From: Bacteroidales bacterium
GTDB lineage: Bacteria > Bacteroidota > Bacteroidia > Bacteroidales > FEN-979
NCBI GenBank assembly: GCA_028706295.1
Contig: JAQWBQ010000002.1
Span: forward strand, 59,455-123,454
DNA: 64,000 nt
Direction: 5' to 3'
Positions 52,326-60,918 of this stretch are shown here, piece by piece (the first letter of the stretch is position 1; each line of letters starts with the position of its first letter). The position numbers were made by a program, and so were the translations under genes. The notes beneath the pieces were generated by a model. It saw nothing but the letters and a program-made list of their open reading frames with translations, was not told the origin of the DNA and searched no databases.

Positions 52326-53006
52326 TTAAAAAATAAAATAATAACTCAACCCACAGATAAAATCCGTTTCCGGACTTTTTACATTGTACTCTTTATTGAT
52401 CCGGTAAAACAGATCAAGCTGATTTCTGCGGTTAACCGAATATTCGATACCGGCGGTAACCCGAAATTGATCGAACGAACCATACACCATTTTGTTCAAT
52501 CTGAAAAAGAATTCCGAAGCAAGATAGGGTTTAATTTTCTTATTCAAATTATATTTCAGAGTGATTTTTCCATTCAGGTGGTTGGATGGAACATGACCCT
52601 CCTCAGAGGAATTTATTTCTGTATATTGCGACTGAAATCTTCCCCGGAGAATGATGGAAAAACGAGCTATTTTTTCTTTATAGGTCAGGTCTGCATAGTA
52701 CCTGTGTTTTGTTTTGTATGAATCATCAATTCTACGTTGATTCGAGAACCTGTAAAATAAACCCGCCTTCCATTTTTTACTGATCCGATATTCAAAACCG
52801 ATATCGCTGAAAACTTCGCCGACTTCTGTGATATTTTCATTCATTCTCAATTCCTCCGTGAAGAGCAATGACCAGGCTGGGGTTATTTTTTTTTCCAGAT
52901 TTACGCTGATCCAAAGGCATGCATCCTTCTGCTGGGACATGCCGGATAAAAACATGAGGCAGAAAAGTGAAGCCAAACAGACCGGTAAAAATCGGAAATT
53001 ACTCAT
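52326..53006 (-). CDS. DUF2490 outer-membrane beta-barrel protein
   Basis: Signal peptide; LWISVNLEKKITPAWSLLFTEELRMNENITEVGEVFSDIGFEYRISKKWKAGLFYRFSNQR..; alternating amphipathic strands. Confidence 0.85.
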   Translation of the reverse strand: MSNFRFLPVCLASLFCLMFLSGMSQQKDACLWISVNLEKKITPAWSLLFTEELRMNENITEVGEVFSDIGFEYRISKKWKAGLFYRFSNQRRIDDSYKTKHRYYADLTYKEKIARFSIILRGRFQSQYTEINSSEEGHVPSNHLNGKITLKYNLNKKIKPYLASEFFFRLNKMVYGSFDQFRVTAGIEYSVNRRNQLDLFYRINKEYNVKSPETDFICGLSYYFIF

Positions 53007-53748
53007 AATAGTAAATCCTGATGGTGGCGGTGTCTTTCAGGAAATTGATTTTATTGATCGATATTCTGTGAATCTTCAAACCAGTCCGGGCTCTCAGGTC
53101 CTCAATCAGTTCATTGTGATTTTCCGGTTTAATTTTTTCAATGACCTCGTACTGTACATTTTTTGATAGTTCGTGTTTAAAAATCAGGTTTCCGTCAAGC
53201 AGATATATCCCAATGAAAATCACACCGTGAAGGATCCCGAGTTCATAGTATTCCAGTTGAATGGCGCTTATCAGACCGATCCCGATAAACACGAACAGGT
53301 AACTCATGTCTTTCAGCGATATTCCGGCACTCCGGTAACGAAGCATGGAAAACACTGCAAACAATCCGAATGCAGCACCCATGGATATTTTTACTTTATT
53401 CAGAACAAACGTAAGTACAAAGATCACCAGGTTAAAAATGATGTAGGTGAAGATGTAATCCATTTTTTTATAATTCGGATAATAGATTAAGCAAATGATC
53501 AATAAAACTGTGGTTATGTTGATGGCAAGGCTGATAAAAAAAACCGCATCGATATCAATCACATCTTTATCTTTCTTTTTATCCGTTTTCTTGCATTTTT
53601 CTGACGAAGCATCGGTAAGGGTGGGATCGCTCTCAGTCGAAACCTCAGTCTGATCGGAGCTCTTTTCAGACGTGATAGCAAAACCGGCCGGAGTAAGGGC
53701 CATAAGGAACCATGACATCAATAAACAGAGGAATATTTTATTTTTCAT
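52999..53748 (-). CDS. DUF4956 integral membrane protein
   Basis: TM helices with GAAFGLFAVFSMLRYRSAGISLKDMSYLFVFIGIGLI, the DUF4956 hallmark. Confidence 0.9.
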   Translation of the reverse strand: MKNKIFLCLLMSWFLMALTPAGFAITSEKSSDQTEVSTESDPTLTDASSEKCKKTDKKKDKDVIDIDAVFFISLAINITTVLLIICLIYYPNYKKMDYIFTYIIFNLVIFVLTFVLNKVKISMGAAFGLFAVFSMLRYRSAGISLKDMSYLFVFIGIGLISAIQLEYYELGILHGVIFIGIYLLDGNLIFKHELSKNVQYEVIEKIKPENHNELIEDLRARTGLKIHRISINKINFLKDTATIRIYYYE

Positions 53749-54494
53749 TTTTTGATTATTTTCTGAATTCCGAGAACTTTCATTTTGTAATTATTTTTTT
53801 TTGCGTCAGGCTCGAGCAACGAAATCCCCAGGCAATATTTACTGACGGGAAAGGGATTGATGTGATGGGCATGCATCACCAGTGTAAAAGAGGATTTTTT
53901 TGACCGTCCCTGTTTTATTTCGGCAATGACCAATCCGGGAGTTTTGTATTCCTGATCCCGGATTCGGAATTTCAGGTCTGTGTCGAGGGTCAGCCGATCG
54001 GTCAGATGTTTATTAACCAACGTTATCCTTTTAAAACTGACATCCAGCGCCGGGTAAAGCATGGAAAGGGTGTAGGGAGAAAATTGGGAGAGCAATTGTT
54101 CCTTCATGCGTTCCATTGCCGGGGCATTTTCTTTCAGTTTAATTCTGTTTTTCAATGTGCGGCCCTTATTGGATTTGAATTTAATTTCGAAAAATTCAAT
54201 GTTCGATTCGCAATATTTTCGGTACCGGATCTTGTGCCGGTTTAATTTTCCGTTTTGATGCAATGTATACATCCTGCGATCAGGAGTGTCGAGGTATTGG
54301 GTTTCGTAACCACAGTTTCTGGTATCATTTATTTCAAAAACAAAATGATCCTGTTTCATGGATCCGATAATTTCAGGAAGTCCGGAGGAATGAAACACAT
54401 ATTTTTGATCCATCCGGTCCATCAGTTTAACCTCGTCCATCTGATCCAGCGATATGGGATGAAAACCGGAAATGATTTCGTTAATAGTATACAT
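53745..54494 (-). CDS. VTC (polyphosphate polymerase / TTM fold) domain protein
   Basis: DRMDQKYVF; YETQYLDTPDRRMYTLHQNGKLNRHKIRYRKY; FFEIKFKSNKGRTLKNRI; LTLDTDLKFR; LVIAEIKQ - charged tunnel motif series. Confidence 0.9.
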   Translation of the reverse strand: MYTINEIISGFHPISLDQMDEVKLMDRMDQKYVFHSSGLPEIIGSMKQDHFVFEINDTRNCGYETQYLDTPDRRMYTLHQNGKLNRHKIRYRKYCESNIEFFEIKFKSNKGRTLKNRIKLKENAPAMERMKEQLLSQFSPYTLSMLYPALDVSFKRITLVNKHLTDRLTLDTDLKFRIRDQEYKTPGLVIAEIKQGRSKKSSFTLVMHAHHINPFPVSKYCLGISLLEPDAKKNNYKMKVLGIQKIIKK

Positions 54495-55047
54495 AATCCC
54501 ACTTTTTTTCAGATTCCATTTCGTTACCGGCGGAGAGTGATTTTTTTCCTGTTTTTAACTTTTTGCTGTTATAGGTGAAATGATTTGTTCTGATTAAGGT
54601 GCCAGTTCCGGTATATATCATCTCCTTAACCTTTGCTCCCGAGGCATCGTAGATCATGACTGTTTTTTTCAGGACAGCGCCGGAAGGGTTTAATTCCGTT
54701 TCTTCCGTTTTATCGTTGAAGGCATTGTATTTCGATATCTGATGTTTATATTTTTTCTTTTCACTGTCGAATTCAATCTCCTCCAGCTTATTGTTGAATT
54801 TGTCATACCGGGTAGTCTGCCTCAGTACTTCAATGCCTTGTGAATTGTACTCAATATTAAGGGTACACAACCCCAGGCGGTTAAATTCCCTGAAAGATGT
54901 CTTACGGGTTGATGGTTTCCCGTTTTCAAGAGTCGTCTCCCATTCGGTAATGGACTGTATGTTGTTTTTTTTACGTTCCTTTTTGTTTTGGGCCTGGGCG
55001 CCTAAAAGGGTAAGCATGCAAAGCATTACTAACACGTTTGTTCTCAT
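54481..55047 (-). CDS. Secreted hypothetical with RHS/YD-like repeats
   Basis: Signal peptide MRTNVLVMLCMLTLLGAQAQ; TTRYDKFNNKLEEIEFDSEKKKYKHQISKYNAFNDKTEETELNPSG. Confidence 0.7.
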   Translation of the reverse strand: MRTNVLVMLCMLTLLGAQAQNKKERKKNNIQSITEWETTLENGKPSTRKTSFREFNRLGLCTLNIEYNSQGIEVLRQTTRYDKFNNKLEEIEFDSEKKKYKHQISKYNAFNDKTEETELNPSGAVLKKTVMIYDASGAKVKEMIYTGTGTLIRTNHFTYNSKKLKTGKKSLSAGNEMESEKKWDYVYY

Positions 55048-55053
55048 GAAAAG

Positions 55054-55488
55054 TTATTTGAATATTACGATTTCCGGGATTTCAATATCCTGTTTTTTAT
55101 TTGGAACTACAACATCCCGTGTCACCGGGATCTCGGCGACTGATTGCAGCGTTGAATCCTTGGAATAAGCATATACATGGTAAGTGCCTTCACGGAGGTA
55201 TTTGAATTCGTAGGTTCCATCATAACCTGTCCGGATCCTGTCACCATAGTCACGATCATCGCCATAGATAATGTAGACCCAGATATCAGGGCCGTAATAT
55301 TCCTGTTCCAGAACGGTCATGGTAGCATTGTAGTCCTTTACATAAACTTTTCCGTAAATAGTAGCTTTTCCCCCCCGGCCCGGCTCCTTTTCACAGCCAG
55401 AAAGGATTACTCCGGCCAAAAGCATCAGAAGCCAACAATACCGGAATCCGGACACGGGAATTTTCATTTTTTTCAGGTTTGTTTTCAT
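55054..55488 (-). CDS. Small lipoprotein with carboxypeptidase-regulatory-like (CNA-B-like) domain
   Basis: Lipobox GVILSGCEKE; RTGYDGTYEFKYLREGTYHVYAYSKD. Confidence 0.75.
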   Translation of the reverse strand: MKTNLKKMKIPVSGFRYCWLLMLLAGVILSGCEKEPGRGGKATIYGKVYVKDYNATMTVLEQEYYGPDIWVYIIYGDDRDYGDRIRTGYDGTYEFKYLREGTYHVYAYSKDSTLQSVAEIPVTRDVVVPNKKQDIEIPEIVIFK

Positions 55489-55489
55489 T

Positions 55490-57763
55490 TCAGATAAGGA
55501 TTATTTTTTTCAGCGAACTTTGACAGCCATTCGTGACCTTGATAAGGTAAATCCCCCGACGGTAATTCGAAACATCAACTGACTCCATGCTCACCGGGAT
55601 CGTTTCCCCTGTAATATGTCGTTGCAGGGAAAAGACTTTTTGTCCGATTTCGTTGAAAATTTCAATGGAATAAAGAGCCTTCATATTGTACAGCTCTATA
55701 TTTACGAGATTGTATGCCGGGTTGGGAAATACCAGAAAATTAATGGAGGGAGTGGTCCCCACCTGGTTCAACCGCGAGAAGGTGGGTGCCATAAAAGTGA
55801 AGGATCCATATCCATTTGGAAACCGCCCGACGCTCTTCTCTTTGATCTGCTGTCCATAAGTCACAGAGTCAATAACCTGTTGCAGACTATTCGACATTAA
55901 TAATGTACCGCCGGATGCCGGAAGGATAAAATTAAAATGCAATCCAAGGGCAGATTCATCCGATGGTCGCAGGATTAAGTAAGTTTTAGGTTGTATCAGA
56001 GTATCCGGAAAGGCCCATTTTAAAGGGTCCGACAGATCGTCTGTCAGATGAAGCCCGGCGAGACTGACGGGTTCATCAATGGTGTTCACCAGTTCGACCC
56101 ATCCTCCGGAGTCCCCCTGATCAGAAGGAACACACTTTATTTCATTGATCGCGAAGGTACCCGCTTCCGGAACCGGGTAGATGGTATAATACTCATACGC
56201 AGCTCTTTCTGGTGAGAATGCCCCTGCACTGTCATTCTCAGCGTAAATATAAAATTCGATAATATTACCCCTGACCGGAATTTCCGTCCCGTAAAGTCCA
56301 TCATGCGGATCGCCATCCTGATGCTGACCATCATCAAAAAAAGGGATCTTTTCGTAAACAGCACCGGTTTTCCCCCGGTAACCGACGAATGACATCGCAG
56401 CCATGGAAAGGTTTGCATGGATCCAAACGGATTTCCCCTTTACAGGATTTTCAGGGGTATGGGTGACTTCAGTAATGACCGGCTCCCCGCTGAATCCTTC
56501 TACCGTATCAAGATAGTTCAACCGTGCCTGCATCAGGTCTTTTATTCCCGGATATTCGATCATACTGCCGGTCCCGCCAACGGTAACGGTCAGGTTCGAA
56601 ACAAAATCGGAATCCGAATAAAACTTGTTTGGGTCGTTGTAAACATTTTCTGCAATGAGGTTTTGAAGCTCCCGGCCTCGTTCAAAATATCGATTGTTCC
56701 TGACTTGCTCATTTAACATGGTACGCATATGGGCCAGATACATCTTGCGGAGTGTGTCATTGCTGAAAAGACTGGTCATTAACGGCCTGGGTGAAACCGC
56801 GAATGACAGGTGTTCCAAAGGATCCAGGATTTTCAACTGAGGTATCGACAATCCCTGAAAATGATAGGATCCATCTGATTCCCTGAAGCTTCCGAACGAC
56901 ATGTTCAAATCCCATAAAACGGGATTAAAAACGCCATTCATATCCTGGCACAGGTAGTAGTTCTGGGCATACCCGATATAGCTGTCCAGATTGAGAAAAA
57001 CAAAATTGAAAGCATGCATCCACAAGGCCCGGTCGATGTCAAGCACTCGTGCTACGCTACCACCGGAACTGTCCAATGATCTTATCAGATTGAAAAGGTC
57101 GGACCATCCGTACGTTGATTCCAGCTTGTAATAAGGGAAATAATCCGACGAATCATTACCGTGAGTGAAGGCCAGGTTGGCATTTTGTCCGAAAGGATAT
57201 TGCAATTTGTCGGGTTCACCTTTGATTAAGGGGGCCTCACCAGTACCAAAATGTTGTTCCTGGAACGAACTGGTAATCGCTTCAACATTGGTGTACAGTC
57301 CGATAAGTGTATCATTAATATATAGATTGGCGTAATTTCCACGGGGTGACGGTAAATAGGTACCTGCTATTTCATAGGCGAGCACTTCCCTTACAAAGGA
57401 AGGATCATGGATGACATTGCTGAGCTTAATCTTTGTAAATCCCTGGTAATTCTGATTTTTCAGGTGGTAATCCAGATCCAGGTTGAATGGATTCTTAACC
57501 ACATCCGGATTATAGGAGCTGTAACCTTTGTACCTGATGCCAACCTGGTGTAAAACAGAACCATCGATCGTGACAGTGCCGGTCAACCGCCCTTCATCAC
57601 CTGCATATTGAAACAGGCTGTCGAGAATATGACGCCAACCTTTTTCCGTGAATGTTATCCGGATTTCCCTGACTGTCCCGGTGCCATAGAAATCATATTG
57701 AGCTTGCGACAAGGAAACAGAGATAAGTGCGAAAATAAAAACCAGGGCGAATGCTTTATTCAC
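55490..57763 (-). CDS. Secreted CotH kinase family protein with lamin-tail domain and T9SS type-A sorting domain
   Basis: VGIRYKGYSSYNPDVVKNPFNLDLDYHLKNQNYQGFTKIKLSN; FLNLDSYIGYAQNYYLCQDMNGVFNPVLWDLNMSFGSF; GTFAINEIKCVPSDQGDSGGWVELVNTIDEPVSLAGLHLTDD; FPNPAYNLVNIELYN..GIYLIKVTNG. Confidence 0.93.
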   Translation of the reverse strand: MNKAFALVFIFALISVSLSQAQYDFYGTGTVREIRITFTEKGWRHILDSLFQYAGDEGRLTGTVTIDGSVLHQVGIRYKGYSSYNPDVVKNPFNLDLDYHLKNQNYQGFTKIKLSNVIHDPSFVREVLAYEIAGTYLPSPRGNYANLYINDTLIGLYTNVEAITSSFQEQHFGTGEAPLIKGEPDKLQYPFGQNANLAFTHGNDSSDYFPYYKLESTYGWSDLFNLIRSLDSSGGSVARVLDIDRALWMHAFNFVFLNLDSYIGYAQNYYLCQDMNGVFNPVLWDLNMSFGSFRESDGSYHFQGLSIPQLKILDPLEHLSFAVSPRPLMTSLFSNDTLRKMYLAHMRTMLNEQVRNNRYFERGRELQNLIAENVYNDPNKFYSDSDFVSNLTVTVGGTGSMIEYPGIKDLMQARLNYLDTVEGFSGEPVITEVTHTPENPVKGKSVWIHANLSMAAMSFVGYRGKTGAVYEKIPFFDDGQHQDGDPHDGLYGTEIPVRGNIIEFYIYAENDSAGAFSPERAAYEYYTIYPVPEAGTFAINEIKCVPSDQGDSGGWVELVNTIDEPVSLAGLHLTDDLSDPLKWAFPDTLIQPKTYLILRPSDESALGLHFNFILPASGGTLLMSNSLQQVIDSVTYGQQIKEKSVGRFPNGYGSFTFMAPTFSRLNQVGTTPSINFLVFPNPAYNLVNIELYNMKALYSIEIFNEIGQKVFSLQRHITGETIPVSMESVDVSNYRRGIYLIKVTNGCQSSLKKIILI

Positions 57764-58971
57764 TGTACCATGACTTTTTTCGTGATTTTCACTGAGTTGA
57801 CCACCATGCTCAGAAAATAGAGACCCGGCTTCAGAGAACTGAGGTCCAGTTTACTGTTACAAGTTTCTCCTGTCTGTCGGAGCATGTATTTCCCGGTAAC
57901 ATCAAAGAGGATGATTTCATCAGGAAGACGGGATCCTTTCAGGTATAAAGTACTGCTGACGGGGTTCGGGAACAGGGTTATTGCATCGACGGCCTCAGAC
58001 CCGATCCCGGAGTTTTGGTCCTTTAGCCGGGACACACCGCTTCCTGTGGCAATCCAAATAATATCCTCCGCATCAATGGCAAGTTTCTGTACCATATTAT
58101 TAACAAGGCCATCAGCAGCAGTAAAAGCAGTCCAGGTTAGGTCACTCTTTTTAATAATCCCTCCGGCATGCGTATAATCGTCATACACTCCTATCCACAA
58201 AACATCCTTTGAATCGAATGAAAGATCTTTAACGTACAGGGGCAGGGTAACCGATGACGTTCTGAAGTTCGCTACCCACTGCCCAGTTTTCGTTAATTCG
58301 GAAATTCCGAGATAAGTCCCGATCCAGGCATTGCCGTTTCCGTCAAAAGCAATGGCGCTGATATTGTTATCGACAAGGCTGTCGGCCGTCGTGAAGGTTA
58401 TAAAAGTGGTTCCGTCAAATTTAGCCAATCCGCCAAGCCATGTCCCGAACCAGATATTGCCGTCAGAATCACTTTTGATGGCACTAATCATATTGACCGG
58501 TAATCCATTTCCTGTGGTATAGTTTTGCCAGGTCGACCCATTAAAATGTGAAGCACCGCTGTTGGTGCCGATCCAGATACTGCCATCGGAAGCTGCTCCG
58601 AGACAGGTGACCATGTCATCAATCAATCCGTCGGCAACTGTGTAGGAACTCCATTGTGTTCCGTCGAATACGTTGACACCGTAATCAGTACCTGCCCAGA
58701 TGTGATTGTTCTTATCGGCTGCAATACAATTGATATAATTGTCAAGTAAACCGTTTTCTTTTGTATAGGTAACCCATGATTCTCCATCAAAGCGTGCAAC
58801 GCCATTCTGTGTTCCGACCCATGTCATTGAATTGTTATCAGTCGTGATACAGAGTACATTGTCGGAGGGTAATCCATTGGAAGTCGTATAGTTGGTGAAT
58901 GTCTGAGCCGATAGTAAAGATCCTGACAGCAGGAATAATGAGAAAAGAAAAGAAAAGACCGTTGTTTTCAT
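57760..58971 (-). CDS. Secreted two-component-regulator-type beta-propeller (Reg_prop) with T9SS sorting domain
   Basis: About seven ~45-aa repeats (WVGTQNGVARFDGESWVTYTKENGLLDNYI..., IWAGTDYGVNVFDGTQW...); C-term LFPNPVSSTLYLKGS..LKPGLYFLSMVVNSVKITKKVMVQ. Confidence 0.93.
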   Translation of the reverse strand: MKTTVFSFLFSLFLLSGSLLSAQTFTNYTTSNGLPSDNVLCITTDNNSMTWVGTQNGVARFDGESWVTYTKENGLLDNYINCIAADKNNHIWAGTDYGVNVFDGTQWSSYTVADGLIDDMVTCLGAASDGSIWIGTNSGASHFNGSTWQNYTTGNGLPVNMISAIKSDSDGNIWFGTWLGGLAKFDGTTFITFTTADSLVDNNISAIAFDGNGNAWIGTYLGISELTKTGQWVANFRTSSVTLPLYVKDLSFDSKDVLWIGVYDDYTHAGGIIKKSDLTWTAFTAADGLVNNMVQKLAIDAEDIIWIATGSGVSRLKDQNSGIGSEAVDAITLFPNPVSSTLYLKGSRLPDEIILFDVTGKYMLRQTGETCNSKLDLSSLKPGLYFLSMVVNSVKITKKVMVQ

Positions 58972-58982
58972 TTTTTCGATTT

Positions 58983-60656
58983 TTATCGTGAAAGAATTAT
59001 TTTTTTAATAAGAACATTTCCTGCCGTCAATTTGATTTTCAGGAAATAGATGCCATTTTTCAATGATGATAAATCAATGGAACTTTTGTTATCAATCTGC
59101 AGTAACGGTTTCCCGGTCATATCTGAAACAATCACTGTGAAAAGCCGGTTATCAAGAAAAGTTCCCGATAGGTTGATCATCCCTGTCGAAGGATTCGGGT
59201 AGATTATAAGCGATTCCTCTGATTGCTCCGGCGAGGAGGAAGCAATGAAGTTATATGCTTCTGAAAGTGACGAATAGCACCCGTTCCCGTCGTTGGTCCT
59301 GACCTGAAATGATGCGCTCAGGGTCGGGTCAAATGTCTGATTGGTTGCACCAGGCACAGAGTCGCCATTCATGTACCATTGGTATCCCGGCGCCTCGCTC
59401 GAGATCAGGCTGGTTCCCGATAAAGAAATGGAAGGCTCCGTCATACCATCGACAAAGCAGGCTGTATAACGGTAGGCATGAGCGCTTGCGCCTGATACAG
59501 TCTTTGACCAGACTGTGGTTTGATTTGAATCGATTTCGTATATGTAGCGGGCTCCTGAGATGCATATAAGGGTATTTCCGTTGGGCAACTGTTGCGAATT
59601 TCCCAGGTCCTGAATGGCATTGCCGCTATACGTATGCCTCCAGGTGTAAGTTGAGGGAGCAAATGCCGACCCGATATTTATTGCGTAATTGTAACCATTG
59701 TATGGCGGTTCTATCAAGTCGACGCACGACTTGCCTCCGGAACCACCACGGTTATTGAAACCCACCAGATATCCTGCCCTTGGGCAATTAGCGGGAACCC
59801 AGTGTGCATCGTGGACGATATTGAATATGGTGGTTCCGGATGCCTGGTAGGCGGCCGGGTTTCCCCACCGGTAAAGGAAATCACCACCTTTGCCCGAGTT
59901 TCCGCCGGTATGACCTGCAGCCTCCGCGGTGGTTGTACTGTGATCGATCACATAGATCTCGTTTAAATTATGGGATGAAAAGGTGATCTGGTCGAGTTCG
60001 GGGTTATAATCAATGCCGTTTACATGCATCCAGTCCTGGTTAGCCTGGTAATTGATGTTCAGCAATTCAGGGTGGTCGACAATGGAGGTTACATAGTTGT
60101 CCTTGGAGGCGTTTGCGTTTTGGCACAGGTGGTCCCATACATGCCATTCCCAGACCACAGTCCCGCCAGTTGTTCCCGAAGGCTGGATTTCTACGATCTT
60201 GTCGGGCCACATGGAAATGTTTTTAGTGCATCCTGCCTGGGTCACCTCTGTGGAGCTTTTAACTTCATAAGCGATCAGCAGAACATTTCCATTCGGCATC
60301 GGGCAGATGTCGTGATGAGAACAATACTGTGAGGTGGAATAGGTAAAATCCCATACCACGTTATTATTCCAATCGATCTTTTGAACGCCCCCGCAAACTC
60401 CACCACCGCCAAAATAAGGATTTTGCTTCAGTATCGTACTCAAAAGCACCCGGTTCGGGAGCAGGTACGAAGAATATCCGATTTTCGAGTTGGATGCAAA
60501 GTTGAAGGTATGATAGGTAGTGCCATCCATTTTTATCAGATAAGCCTTCGTGCCGTTTTGCACACTATAAAGGGTATAATCACCATAGGTCTGGGAACTG
60601 ACCGGGTTGCCTGAAAATATCATCAGGACTAAAATCAGAAAACAGGTCTTGTGCAT
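58983..60656 (-). CDS. Aryl-sulfotransferase-like secreted propeller with T9SS sorting domain
   Basis: KIDWNNNVVWDFTYSTSQYCSHHDICPMPNGNVLLIAYEVKSS; DWMHVNGIDYNPELDQITFSSHNLNEIYVIDHST; IVHDAHWVP; C-term IYPNPSTGMINLSG..LKNGIYFLKIKLTAGNVLIKKIIL. Confidence 0.85.
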   Translation of the reverse strand: MHKTCFLILVLMIFSGNPVSSQTYGDYTLYSVQNGTKAYLIKMDGTTYHTFNFASNSKIGYSSYLLPNRVLLSTILKQNPYFGGGGVCGGVQKIDWNNNVVWDFTYSTSQYCSHHDICPMPNGNVLLIAYEVKSSTEVTQAGCTKNISMWPDKIVEIQPSGTTGGTVVWEWHVWDHLCQNANASKDNYVTSIVDHPELLNINYQANQDWMHVNGIDYNPELDQITFSSHNLNEIYVIDHSTTTAEAAGHTGGNSGKGGDFLYRWGNPAAYQASGTTIFNIVHDAHWVPANCPRAGYLVGFNNRGGSGGKSCVDLIEPPYNGYNYAINIGSAFAPSTYTWRHTYSGNAIQDLGNSQQLPNGNTLICISGARYIYEIDSNQTTVWSKTVSGASAHAYRYTACFVDGMTEPSISLSGTSLISSEAPGYQWYMNGDSVPGATNQTFDPTLSASFQVRTNDGNGCYSSLSEAYNFIASSSPEQSEESLIIYPNPSTGMINLSGTFLDNRLFTVIVSDMTGKPLLQIDNKSSIDLSSLKNGIYFLKIKLTAGNVLIKKIILSR

Positions 60657-60677
60657 AAATCAAAGTTTAGGTTTTTC

Positions 60678-60693
60678 AATATGCAAACATATT
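60678..60693. repeat. Inverted repeat embedding the predicted -7 box of the ten-gene cluster
   Basis: AATATG-CAAA-CATATT, perfect 6-bp arms. Confidence 0.75.
60684..60691 (-). promoter_or_regulatory. -7 box (TAnnTTTG) at the head of the ten-gene minus-strand cluster
   Basis: plus-strand CAAACATA = TATGTTTG on minus, 28 nt before ATG 60656. Confidence 0.5.
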
Positions 60694-60918
60694 TTCTGAC
60701 AGATGAATACGGAAACATTATCGACCAACCTCCTATTTATTCCCCCCGAAACGATATTTTTAAATAAAAACAATGATCTTGATTCAATTAAACGGCCGCG
60801 ATTTCTTTAACGACATCAGCCGTATTATTTCGATGGTCGATGGTGTGTTTGAAATCTTTTAAGAGTATTGACAATTTTTATATCTTTATCGCTGTCAATT
60901 CATAAATTCACGGTTCCC

